Shown: positions 20,205 to 31,570 of the stretch, piece after piece
Numbering within the stretch: the stretch's first letter is position 1
How the letters are laid out: each line of letters opens with the position of its first letter
Source: Gnetum montanum
Lineage: Eukaryota > Streptophyta > Gnetopsida > Gnetales > Gnetaceae
Length of the DNA stretch: 64,000 nt
Assembly (NCBI GenBank): GCA_015680685.1
Contig: MNCI01006590.1
Coordinates: forward strand, 85,870-149,869
Direction: 5' to 3'
Translations under genes and position numbers: made by a program
Notes under the pieces: model-generated
Databases searched by the model: none
Told to the model about the DNA's origin: nothing
Seen by the model: the letters and a program-made list of their open reading frames with translations, nothing else

Positions 20205-22640
20205 TCATGTTGTTCCTAGTGGCAATGGCTTCTCCATGTGCTTCTTTTCTTTGTTTGGTTCTCTAGGCTTCTGAAATGGATACTTTTGAAGGAGCGCCTG
20301 AATTTTTTCTTCCTCCATCTAAGGATCATGTGCTATCCATGCTAATGTTCCAATGTTTGATGGAGTTGACACTTCCCATGGACACGGCAGTTGTGGAAAC
20401 ATCTGATTAGCTTTGACATACCATGCTACAAATAGTCATCATTCCTCCTCATAAGCTCTGGCTTTGTCTTTGAGTTCCTAATAATCCATAAGCCATCGAG
20501 CCAATTCTACTACTATGTCCTTTTGGCCTTGGTAGCTAGCCTTTACCACCTCCAGTTTAGATTTTCCTACCTCTAGTCTTTGCAATGTCTTCTTTTGTTC
20601 AACAAAATCTATCTCATATTTAGCATAGGTGGTAGCTACCTGCTTATGTCTTATGTCTGGCTAAGTGACTTATGTCTTGGTTGACTCTTATTAGTTGTTC
20701 TTGCATTTTTTAGAAACTTTCCTTGAAACATTCTCTTGTTTTTCAACTATAATCAACCGAAGATTTTTGACAGCAAGGAGTTTATTCTCTTCTTGTCAGG
20801 CCTTGAGTGATTTTTCATGTGCATATGTCTAAGCTTGTGCCTTTCAAGCATCCTAATCAACCTTCTCCTTTTCCATTGCCACCATTTTATTCTCCACTAA
20901 CAATTTATTTAACTACTCTGTCCTAAATAATTCTAGTTGATCAGTTGGAACAGGTTGGGATGGATCCTGCTGTTTAGCTTGTAAGGCAATGCTTTTCTTA
21001 GAGTCTCCTCAACTCGTCATCTACATGTTTGGCCCTAACCTCAGCCATGATTAGCTTTCCTTTAGTGGAAATGAGATTTGATTTTGCCGTTGTCACATCT
21101 TGGGAGATGTCAAAAAAGGATGTCATTACTTGTCCTGTTTACAGTAAGTGATCCAGAGCATTCTCATTCTCTGTAGAAGTCATTGAGGTACTAGCTAGAA
21201 TTTGAGCATCATATGCTCCTATGAAATCTATTGATGGAACAACAGTGATGTTAAATGATTCTTTGATGTGGTCTATGACCACCTCTACTGCTCTAGCTAC
21301 ATCCTGGTGTTGCATGACCACCATTTTGGTACCTTCACCAGTTTCTAATTATACTTGGAATGATGCAACATTTCCTGAGATTTGTTGTGACTAATGTAAT
21401 CCCCCTACTCTTGTTTGAATTGAGACCTCGTCCCTTACAAGAACGATTGATATGATGGGCTATACAACATCATCGATTACCTTGAGGAGATTGGCCTCAT
21501 CCCTACTTCCTCAACTAATCATTTTTGTGATAGCCCTGAGATGGCTCATCAACGGTTGGTAATCTTGCAACGATGGTGGTGGTTGCTAGTCCTGCTAGCC
21601 TGTGGGTTTTATGTTGGGCCCTACTTCTTGTTCTTGGCTAATCCTCATGTCTAGAAGTTGGATAGGCCCTATTGTTTCAGGTGTAGTGAAGCCAACGGTT
21701 TGTTCTTGTTCAAGCTCTAGTGTCTCATCAACATCTTCTCTTGGTGCTAATGGCTTTAGTAATTTAGCATAAAAAGCATTTTAGGCTTTTCTAAGTACAT
21801 CATTAGTGTACCCTAGAATTCCAACATGCCAGCATAGCTTCCTAATTAGACATGGAAAGGGGAGTGTGAACTTTCTTATCTTCCATTTTTCAAACTGCCT
21901 TAATATCTCTATTAAATACAAATGGGGCAAATTGGCATAAACATTGCCCATCAAAATTGCACTTTCTCTGGCTGTATAGGTTGAAATCTTATTTGACCCC
22001 TTGGTTGAAAAAATGTGATAGGTGTCAATTTTAAAGTAAATTCTCTCTTCAAGGGTTAGTTCTCCATATGTCTTATCTTCTTTGTCATACGCTCTTTTTA
22101 ACCATACTTTTTTGGCATTTGCATCGAAGTGGGTGGACAAATGAGTAAATTTAGGCCCTATATTTAGAAGATTTTGAACTTCTGCAATAGCCTTTGTGGA
22201 AAAATCAATTGAACTTCCACCAATATCGATAGTGGTGCCTTCTTCTTTATTATGCAAAAATTTATAGGTTTCACCCAAATACCATTCTCCACTTTCCAGG
22301 AGGATAGGCCATAGTGGAGATCCCTTGAGTTCATCCTTGACTAGTTCAAGGGCGAATTTGGTAAAAGGCCAAAAATTAAGTTCCATAATCATTGCAGCAG
22401 ATGTGGACCTTTCCTGAATGGCTTGAATGCATTCCGGGGATAACATGAGATGTTGTTCTTGTTTGAGTGCCTTGCCCTCTCCACCTTCTGTTTAACCAGA
22501 TTATGAAGTGACAAGGATTTCTTGATGGATGCTAAACGATTGTACCTTATGTTTCGCATGAGGTCCTTGGCCTCTACCTCTTCTCAACGTTTGGCTACAC
22601 CTTGAGAAGGTCCTTCCTATTGTCCTTGTTTAGGGGCCAT
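20205..22640 (-). pseudogene. ORF3 (element H)
   Basis: It starts at ATGGCCCC (22638-22640), after GATTATAG, and ends near PLPLGTT-stop (20205). The open part 21781-22446 carries LNFWPFTKFALELVKDE, GEWYLGETYKFLHNKEEG, ELTLEERIYFKIDTYHIF, ARESAILMGNVYANLPHLY and LPFPCLIRKLCWHVG, close to E. It is about 330 bases shorter than E because of a deletion near 20650 in the coiled-coil part. Stops and frameshifts occur mainly outside the central domain. The function is unknown. Confidence 0.75.
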
Positions 22641-22963
22641 CTATAATCACACAAAGATTGATTGTTAGTAAGGTTATTTAAAGAAGTTAAATTATCTCAT
22701 ACCTTACTCATTACCTTCAATAAATGTTGAATTCTTTGCTTAGTGTGATTTTAGAGTTAGAAATTTTTCAAGGAAGTTCCCCTAAAAGTTTTAATGTCAG
22801 GCTCAATTTTCTCAAGTGACTCTAATAATAATTTAAATGATTTGGGTGAAGGAAGAAAATTATTTTGACAAGAGTATTTAACATTTCCTAATAGTACTTA
22901 CCCTTATGATATCCTTCGGGCAATAGCAAATTTTGAAAAAGTTATGCACAAATTCTACCATAC
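22641..22963 (-). promoter_or_regulatory. Possible intron before ORF3 (element H)
   Basis: TTTGTGTGATTATAG lies directly before the ATG. A GGG|GTATGG donor candidate is at 22963; alignment with A and F would instead favour AA|GTGCTTAAC about 25 bases upstream. A PPT-like ACTCAGTTGTGGGGGAGGGG spans 22963-22982. Confidence 0.35.
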
Positions 22964-23149
22964 CCCTCCCCCACAACTGAGTTAAGCACTTCGAGTTGAA
23001 TTAGGTTTGATCGAAAAATAAATCATAGTATTAATGAGTAAAATATTTATGTTTGAATGTTAGACTCTCAAAGCACTAAAGATCATGGAAGAAAATTTGA
23101 ATATCTCCCCTAGCGTTACTCTTGAAAATGACTTTTGTAGCGCATGGGG

Positions 23150-23255
23150 GCTCCATATATATAGTTTTTATAGACACGATATTGCATGCATGATAGTGTG
23201 TACTCGATATTGCATTGGACTTGATATCAGGTACCTAATATCATGTCCTATCAAA
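23150..23255 (-). promoter_or_regulatory. Internal U3-like promoter block (element H)
   Basis: In reverse: ATGATATTAGGTACCTGATATC, then CAATATCGAGTACACACTATC, CAATATCGTGTCTATAAAAACTATATATATGG. It has GATATC-type words followed by a TATA, as in the GATATC-class U3 of this element's LTRs. The same position is used in E. Confidence 0.6.
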
Positions 23256-23925
23256 AATATGGTACTTAGTAAAATTAATGATTTTTTGAGTTTTTACAGC
23301 CAAAAATGAAAAATTTGAGGTAGATTGGCAAGGTCTAGGATAACATCAAGTGGAAATTAAGGCATAGAAAGTGTAATGGGGTGGAGTTATACAATGAAGT
23401 TCATTGAAAAGGGTGAGGAAAAAGGACATGTAGTGATTCTAAGGAACGTTCGATTAAAATGATAACAAAGAAAAGAATAGATTTGACAATGGAGTACTCA
23501 GAGGGTATGAAATGATGTGGTAGTGTGCAACAAGTACAAATTAGAAAAGTCATGCAAGTGGATCCTCCCCAAAGCAGGTTCCAACCTATCATGTCCTTGC
23601 GTAACCACGCCTTAAAATGTCTGTAAGCACTAGAAGGGTTAAATTCAATCTACACTTGTGCAACAAAGCACACACATGTTACATACCATCGTGATGAGGT
23701 ATGAATTCTATGCCACACAAGACACAAGTTAGAAGTACTTGGATGGTGAGATGAGACGAATTATAGAAGGGATTGCAGAGATTGGGATGTGAGGTAACTT
23801 ACCCAAGGTACAATGAATCCTAAGTCTTGTGTGTGATTATAGTACCATTAGTCTTTCATTCCAAGATCAAAACCAAGTCCATACCTCTAATTAGTGACAT
23901 CGCATTATTTCATCTCGATGATAGA
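23256..23925 (-). other. Conserved non-coding 3' region, left part (element H)
   Basis: It contains the reverse CCTGCTTTGGGGAGGATCC block (near 23562) and matches E 14520-15190. It continues at 37808 beyond element F; ATAGA at 23921-23925 is F's target copy. Confidence 0.65.
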
Positions 23926-24838
23926 TGATGAAGCATCCAATCAACTACATCGACTAGAACACATCAATGTAGCCTCGTTAATGCGACCGCGTCAATGTAA
24001 CCCTGTCGATGCATCTTTCCAAGCGTTGACGTGGCCTCATCAACATAGAGTCCATCCTCCGCTATAAATATGCATGCACCCACTACCTTTATGACATCTT
24101 TTTGTTCAAGTTGTAGCGAAGCTCTTGCAGTTTGTTTCCATAAGAGTTAGATTATTTTGTAAGTGCTTGCAGACAGAGTTCGAAGAGGGTACAACTCTTT
24201 ATTCGAGCAGTAATGTACCTAAGCCCATTGGCGTGAACAACAATAAAGATGAGCTTTTTGAACATTCCTTGAAGCATTTGAACTAGATTACTTAAGCATT
24301 AATAATTTAATACTTTTATAATTTTAATGATTTTGTTATCGCACTTTAATAATTTTAATGCTTTTGTTATCGCATTATAGTTATAATACGTTTTAGTAGT
24401 CCATGAAAACACATAAGCATGACCACCTCGAACATATGTTTGACACTTGGCAACCTAGTGATGCTTAATGTATGGCAACCTAGTAGTGATTAGGACATGC
24501 TCGAGATGTGCATGGAGGGTAGGACCAGTTGCTTATGCTAGAGATAGTTGAGTGATAGCGTAGTGAAATCTTAAATTATCTAGCCTTTTACTCCCTATAT
24601 TAGAAGAATTAGATGTTACAGATAAAGGAAAACATATAAAAATCATATGCCTCAGTCTCACTTAACCATCATTCTAGAATGTCACAAGTGAGGATGAGAG
24701 AACAACAACCATTCTAACTAGGATTTTGATGGCTAGAATACTGTGCGTAAGTGCTCGCAGTCTTCAAAATCCGACCGGATCATGTGTGAACACTCGTGAG
24801 CCATATGGTTGGGCATAGGGATACCTCACCGTTCATCA
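23926..24838 (+). repeat. 5' LTR of element F (913 bp)
   Basis: TGATGAAGCATCC to ACCGTTCATCA. The U3 carries GCCTCGTTAATG, TTGACGTGGCCTCATCAAC (24026) and then CTATAAATATGCATG (24062). It lacks GATATC units. It is clearly similar to 36921-37802. Confidence 0.93.
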
Positions 24839-24839
24839 T

Positions 24840-24856
24840 TGACACTATTTTTAGGG
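24840..24856 (+). promoter_or_regulatory. Primer binding site, decayed tRNA-Asp type (element F)
   Basis: TGACACTATTTTTAGGG, one base after the LTR. It aligns with the Asp complement with mostly C-to-T and G-to-A changes. Confidence 0.6.
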
Positions 24857-25417
24857 ACTATTAGTCTCACATGTGTTATTTGTACTGTCCTAAATCATTA
24901 GTGTAAGGCTGGAAGGGAAACAGACACCGAGAGATCATCGGGCAGCCACAGTTGACCCTGCCTTCGCCCGAGGGCAAGCTAGAAAAATAAACGAAGGTAG
25001 AGTGCCTTGGATGATCTACACGCAAATCAACCAGGGACTTCCCCAAGCGTAAGCTATGGTTAGAGCTGGGGTTATTGTAAACGGGATGTAAATGGAATGC
25101 AAACGACGATACGAAATGTAAAAAAAGCATATTGAATTATAAATAAAGCATAAATAGAGTTTCATCTTCGGAGGCCTCCAAGTTTGGTCACGCTATACTC
25201 ATGTTGGGCAGCAGCATGACTTAGCTTGATTCTTGTCTAAAAGTGCTAGGCCAAAATTAGTGGTGTTTCATTATCTAGCCTTAGCAAGATCATCACTCAC
25301 TTTGTTGGAATGGACCCATTATGTCAAAATCTACTTATGCTAGGAGACTTAGGTAAGAGTAAGGTACACCAAATTATTTTTTATATAACACTAGTATATC
25401 TTCTTCTCATAGGTAAG
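24857..25417 (+). other. gag leader (element F)
   Basis: No coding seen. It includes TTCTTCTCATAGGTAAG just before the gag ATG, also similar in J (TTTTTCTAATAGG); whether this is a splice site or chance is open. Confidence 0.4.
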
Positions 25418-27900
25418 ATGAATCCAACTCGCAAGTGCCCCAAGAATGTTGGGTGGTGTATACGCATCCGAATGAGTATATACCCAACTTCACCTTCATC
25501 CTACATCAAGATGAGCAGATGCGATGACGAGACATGGAGGGCAACATTATCTTGCCCCCTAATCGATCAGTTCCTGGAATGCTGCTCCAAACTCTCACCA
25601 AATTGGGCATTTAGGATTGAGTTGAGGAGTACATTATGAAGGATCATGGTTATTAGACCTATCGTCCAAATGAGGCATAGCGTAAATGGGACTTGCAGCA
25701 GGTAAAACACCATGAACAAGGAAAGGAAAAATGGTCCAGTAATCCTTTGTTCTTGTAGGCCCAACACGATGATGAGGAACTTGTTCCTCATGGTCCCTGT
25801 TCTTCCACATCTCTACCCTATGTCAGAACATCTAATCCATCATATAGAGTAAAGGTTCAAGTGACCGAGAGTTCCAGGATGCTAAGGGATCTCCAAGAGG
25901 AGATCATGACGAAGGTAAATATGGACATGAAGATTGATGCCATCATCATGAAAGAGGAGGTGATCGAAAAAATGGGGGTGGTAGTCCTTACCCCTCTTCT
26001 CATTTCCCTCTCTCCACCTTAGCTTCATCAGGTTCTAAATGCAACTACAACCATCATAGGAGGGATCGTAATGATGGTGATCGTTGAGACTGACATGATT
26101 GAGGATGCCAACAGGAACATCATGACCAAGGACATGGACGGTCATGGGAGGCTCACCATCATAAAAGGGGACATAGTAGAGACCATCATAGATGCCATGG
26201 CCATCATCAGGACCATGAATTTGATGAACCATTGCTTGCCACTCGAAGCATGCTCAACATAGTAGAGGCAGTTCAAATACCTACTAGGCACTTGAGAGAT
26301 AGTCAGATCAAGTGCCTTGATATGAACAACATCCCTAGATTTGAAGGGGGATATAATTGTGATATGTAGACTCACATGAAAGCATTTCATGATGTTACAC
26401 CCTACAAAATATTGAAAATAAATGGCAAAAACTCAAGCTATTCTCCCGAACACTCATCAAGGAAGCATAAAGTTGGTACCGGTCTTTGGAGCTGGAATCA
26501 ATCAGGCGATGGAGTACGATGCTGGGGCTCTTCAATGACAAATACCAAACTTACTCCAGAGTGTCTAATCTAAGATGATAGATTCAAGGGTGAAAACAAG
26601 GTAGCCATGAACCCTTGGATGCAACCATGGGTAGATATTACTCCTTGTTGCACCAATGCCTTGGTCATGGCTACTCTCAACGGGAACAGCTCCGCCATGT
26701 CATAGATGGGATCCATTTCAAAATAAGAAGGACCCTTGGCATTTACACTTAAGAATGGCTATTTGAGTTAAGGGATCATTAGCTTCAACAATTAATTAAG
26801 TAGGTAGCCAAGGAGGAGGGAGAACTCTAGAAACAGGAAAGTACAGAAGAATATAATCGGGACCCTTCGATCCAAAAGAGAAAAGTTTGATTCTGTGAAG
26901 ATGAGCAGGAGTCACCACTAGATGCAGTGGTGAACATGAAGACCTTGCCCATACAAAAATCTACTTTTGAAATTTTGGCCAAGGTGGACAAGATGTGGGA
27001 TTCTTTAGATGAAAAATTCCAAAGTGTTCTAAAAATCACAGAAGAATCCAAAGAACAAAGTAATGATTGGGATCAACAAAGGAGAAAAGAAGCTAAATGT
27101 GCCTACGACAAATGTAAGGGAAAAGTTGCTACGATAAAACAAGTTGTAGACTCTAACACTGAGGAAGATGATGAATGTAACATATGCCGGTACGAACATC
27201 CTAAGGGATGTTACCCCGTTATGTCACATTTGCAAGAGTCTAGGGTGTATGCTCTAAATTCTCATTTAGCAAAAAGGAAAACACCCCAGAGATTGGCTTA
27301 TCCCCAAGACAATTCTAAGCAGTTCCACTAGCAACAGGGATATAATCCAAGTGGATCTCCACCACAACTGTATGAGCACTACCAATAATGGTAGCATCCA
27401 CAGTCATGGGGGATGCCACCCCCAAGGTAGCAGTACCCTTACCGGTGGCTAGACCCTTATGGATACTACGTTTAGCAGCCAATCTCCTTGTGGAACTCTT
27501 CCAGTCACATAACCTTCCAAAATCATTACTACCCTCCATAATACTTTCGAGCCCAATCTCTGTCACCTAAGGGGGAAAAACCACATCTACACTATCCTTC
27601 GCCACCTCCTTTTGCCATACCTATCCATTAGCCCTCAACTCAGCTATCTCCTAATCCACCCATGTAGGGAGAAATACCTCCATAGCCACAATAGCATAAT
27701 GTCACGAGGGCCATCAATTTGCAACCAGCTTTTCAACTGAGCAAGTCAAAATCAAAACCATAGAAATGTTCCTTTTTCCAACTTAATAACCTAAACACAG
27801 CCTCACACTCACCTGTGGCCAATGCCCCTATATCTCTAACTGCCTCTGATGCTCAATTCTTCGAGTGACCTTCGAACCAAATACTATCTGAAGTGCAAAC
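25418..27900 (+). pseudogene. gag (element F)
   Basis: A likely start is ATG 25418 (MNPTRKCPKN). The capsid-type core lies at about 26420-26830: SRTLIKEA, RWSTMLGLFNDKYQTYSRVS, GRYYSLLHQCLGHG and LGIYT, the Retrotrans_gag pattern. An open piece 26927-27331 has a hydrophilic part and then a knuckle CNICRYEHPKGC (27176-27211) whose last Cys is one residue closer than in E. A Pro/Tyr/Gln-rich tail leads into protease near 27900. It makes the particle shell in its family. Many stops. Confidence 0.8.
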
Positions 27901-28700
27901 CATCATGTTAACACATGCTATGATGGACTAGATCAAGGTGGGTCATCTTCCTCAAAAATTGGCTGATCCAAGAAGCCCCCTCATATACCTTCAGGTGGTA
28001 GGCAACAAGCCATGCAAAGCTCTTCTAGATTCAGGGTTAAGTGTCAACCTAATTGCACATGATATGTATAACACTTAGAACCTACCTCTGTTGAAATAAA
28101 GCAACATTCAACTCAAGTTGGCAGACCAATCCATTACTGTTCCTTTGGGATTGGTAGAAGATATTGTGACCACTGTTTGTGGGTGGTCCTACCCTACTAA
28201 TTTCCTTGTGATCTGTGTCAATAATTGGAAGGGGGACTTCCCAATTATAATGGGAAGAGCATGGATCAACATGGTGGATGCACATTTAGGACTCTGAGAT
28301 CTCTCCCTTGAAATTTCCAAGCAAAATTCTGTTGGGAAGATCAAGAAGAAGTGTGTTCCATACATCACATATAGCGACTTTGGATGCAACTATGTGTAGC
28401 AACTCTAGTTCATTGAGTGGACATCCATTCAAGCATGTAGTCGGTGTGCTGCCAAATCAAAAATTCAACGATGCTTGTATGCAGTAGCCACCAACCAAGA
28501 AGGCACCTAGTGGCTAATTGCTGACTCTGATAGTAGCACCCTATGCATGGAATCCACTGAGAGCCTTGTATGTACCTATATGGGGAGCATAGATGAAATG
28601 GAATAGGGCCATCAACAACTTTCCACTACTAATGATGCTACTGATTAGGGAAAGCTGTAGATCCATGAAATCTTTAAACAGAAGCCCCTAGAACTAAAAC
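27901..28700 (+). pseudogene. Retrotransposon aspartic protease (element F)
   Basis: IKVGHLPQKLADP and LIYLQVVGNKPCKALLDSGLSVNLI; the D-S-G active site (codons at 28028-28036) is intact. Then LVEDIVTTVCGWSYP and FPIIMGRAWINM (28240-28275) give the second signature. Stops occur near 28078 and 28098. It is followed by a spacer to RT. Of the four protease copies here, this is the one with the canonical D-S-G. Confidence 0.85.
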
Positions 28701-28889
28701 CCTTACTAGTTAATCTAGAATATGCATTCTTGTAGAATGGTAAGCTAGTAATAATCAATGCCACTCTAGTTTCTGAGCAAAAAAGGAAGTTACTAAGGAT
28801 GGTGAACAAGTGGTTGATTGCCTTCACATGGTCATACCCTGAGTTAACATGGATTGATGCTAGGGTATGCCAACATTGAATCTCTATCG

Positions 28890-29720
28890 ACCCTTCCATG
28901 AATCCATGATGACAACTACAAAGATGATTGAATCCCAAACTTAAACAGATTGTCAAGGATGAAATTGAGTAATTACTGAAGGTGGGATTCATCTACCCCA
29001 TTACAAATAGCGAGTGGGTTAGCCCACTCATTATTATACCAAAAAAGGATGGAAAATGGAGAGTCTGTATCGATTTTCAATTACTAAATATGGAAAAATT
29101 TAAGGATCATTTTCCACTTTCATTTGTGGACCAAGTGTTGGATACCATTTCGGGGCGTTATTACTATAGCTTCGTTGATGGTTATAGTGGTTATAACCAA
29201 ATCCAGATTGCACCAGAGGACTAGGCCACAATAATGTTTACGAGTCCTTGGTGGACTTTTGCATATAGGAAGATGCCCTTTGGCCTATGTAATGCGCTTG
29301 CAACCTTGCAACAATTTTTCCTCAACATCTTCTAGTAGCAAATCAACAATGGTGTAGAAGTTTTTATGGATGACTTCTCCACCTATGGAGCAACATTCGA
29401 GCAAGCCTTAGACCACCTTAAGCATGTTTTGAAGTGATGTGTAGAAACTAATTTATGGCTCATCTAGCAAAAGAGCCACCTAATGGTCCAAGAAGGCATT
29501 GTTTTGGGACACCAAATTTCACAAGAAGGGATCAAAGTGGATCCCAAGAAAATCATGGTTATCCAAGGAATTACCAATCAACTAGTAACTTTAAGGGATG
29601 TTCGGTTGTTCCTTGGACATATTGGCTACTACCGGCACTTTATCGAGAATTTCTCAAAGATCACCAAGCCATTGGTAGAGCTGACAAAGAAAGGTGCTCT
29701 ATTTTTTTAGACTAGTGAAT
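28890..29720 (+). pseudogene. Reverse transcriptase (element F)
   Basis: Motifs in order: VGFIYPITNSEWVSPLIIIP and KKDGKWRVCIDFQLLN (28982-29095), SFVDGYSGYNQIQIAPED (29170-29223), MPFGLCNA (29270-29295), VEVFMDDFSTYG (FMDD at 29363-29374), LGHQISQEGIKVDPKK and FLGHIGYYRHFIENFSKI. This is the gypsy RT order, with F-M-D-D instead of Y-x-D-D as in Athila relatives. Catalytic Asp pairs are present. Stops at 29221, 29334-29338 and 29434 and frame changes near 29455 inactivate it. The RNase H follows directly. Confidence 0.9.
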
Positions 29721-30130
29721 GTGAATAGGCATTCCAAACACTAAAGAAAAAACTCATAGAGACTCCAATTCTATGAGCCCCCGATTGGTCCAGACCATTT
29801 CACATCATGACAGATGCATCAAATTATGCGTTGGGGGCCATGCTCATGTAATTGGATGACCAAAAGCATCCATATTACATCCACTATGCAAGTTGAAGTA
29901 TTGTGGGTGATCAGCTAAATTACACCACCACTGAAAAGGAATTAATGGCAGTGCTGTTCGCCTTGGAAAATTTCTACCACTATGTGCTCGGATACAAGGT
30001 GTTTGTGCATACGGATCACAGTGTCATCTGATTCCTTATGAATAAATGAATGGTGAGCCCTCGTGTCATATGATGGCTTGTGATCCTTCAAGAATTCAAT
30101 TGTTACTATGGTAGAAAAAAAGGGAACTAA
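29721..30130 (+). pseudogene. RNase H (element F)
   Basis: FHIMTDASNYALGAML (29800-29850) with the first catalytic Asp, TEKELMAVLFALENFYHYV (29929-29990) with the Glu, and GYKVFVHTDHSVI (29988-30028) with the next Asp. It removes RNA from the hybrid during reverse transcription. In-frame stops include 29851 and 30029. Domain order and spacing are as in gypsy pol. Confidence 0.85.
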
Positions 30131-30179
30131 GAATGTGATTTTTGATCACTTGTCTTGATTACAATGGTATAGCACAAAG

Positions 30180-31570
30180 GAGGAGAGCCCACTCTTTAAC
30201 CAATTTTCAAATGAACTCTTCTTTGCTAGAGCAAGCATGAAGGAGATGCCCATAGAATCAAATTGGTTTGGTAACATGTTTACCTATCTTCTTACACAAG
30301 AGCTACCAAAGGAGTTGGATCATCGGAAGAAACAAAAATTTCTTCATAGAGCCAAGTACTTCATGGAAAACAATGGACACCTTTACAAGGTGTGTGTGGA
30401 TGGCTTGGTTCATTGGTGTGTCCTTGATGCAGATCAGCTACGTGTCCTCCAAGATACTTTGGGAGCCATTATGTGGAAAGGTGCACAACCATTAAGATCC
30501 TGCTTGTAGGTTACTACTAGCCTATACTCTTCAGAGATGCTTAATGGTTCATCCTCTCTTATGATCAATGTCAAAGAGATGGTGGGATGATGACAAGAAT
30601 GGAGGGACCCCAATAGTGGATTCAACCACTAGAGCCCTTTGACATTTAGGACATCAACTTAATGGGCCCTATTGCACCCATGTCAAACAGGAAGATGTAC
30701 ATCATTGTTGCGATGAACTACTATACCATGTGGGTAGAGGCGGCAGCCGTCACCAACTGTTCCTCAACCACAGCTGCATGATTTGTTCAACAACAAATCA
30801 TGAATAGGTTTGGGGTACTACATGCACTCATTTTAGATAATGGCACTCTGTTCATAGGTGTTACTTTTCATAAACTCATGCAGCATTTGGGAGTAGAACA
30901 TAAACTAACACCTTATCATCCCCAAGCCAATGGGAAAGCCGAAAGTCACAAATTGGGAAATTACAAAGATCCTAACTAGGATGATTAGTAAATATAGGAT
31001 GGATTGGAGCACAAAACTTAATGATACCCTCTGGGCCTCCTGCTAAACTTGGAAAATTCCTATAGGCTACTCCCCTTACGAGTTGGTGTATGGAAAACTA
31101 CCAACACTCCCAATTCAGGCAGAACTCCGAACACTATCCACTGCAAGTGATTTAGGTTGTAACTTACCCCTAGCACAATGAGAATGGCTCATCAGCTTAA
31201 ATGTGCTTGATGAAAATTGATTAGTGGCCCTATCATCAAATGAGGTGCATAAGGCATATAAAAAACAACATCATGACCTTAGGATTCAAAAGGTAACATT
31301 TGAATGCGGAGATAAGGTTCTCTATTGGAACCCCACACATGTGCTACAACAGACCAAGTTCCAAACACTATGGTAGGAACCTTATATTGTTTCCAAGACC
31401 TTTCCATCTAGGGCCTTACCATACACAAACCCGAACACCTAACAAAAATGCAGTTGGTCAAGATGCAACAATTAAATCCCTTCCATGAACTCCACCAAAC
31501 CAGTGTTGTTATCACTTCATCGAGTGGTCGATCACATTCCATTTTTTAAATCTCCTCCTCCAAGCTTAGT
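30180..31570 (+). pseudogene. Integrase (element F)
   Basis: It starts with a linker (KSYQRSWIIGRNKNFFIE in one frame), then a zinc-binding HHCC region (about 30370-30600, broken). The core shows DINLMGPI (30652), where the first catalytic Asp has become Asn by alignment with K's GIDFMG, then ALILDNGTLFIGVTFHKLM (30826) with the second Asp, and HPQANGKAES (30918-30950) with the Glu. The C-terminal part is broken. It ends at CTTAGTCATGGGGAGAT (31565-31581), a PPT-like stub. Confidence 0.85.
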
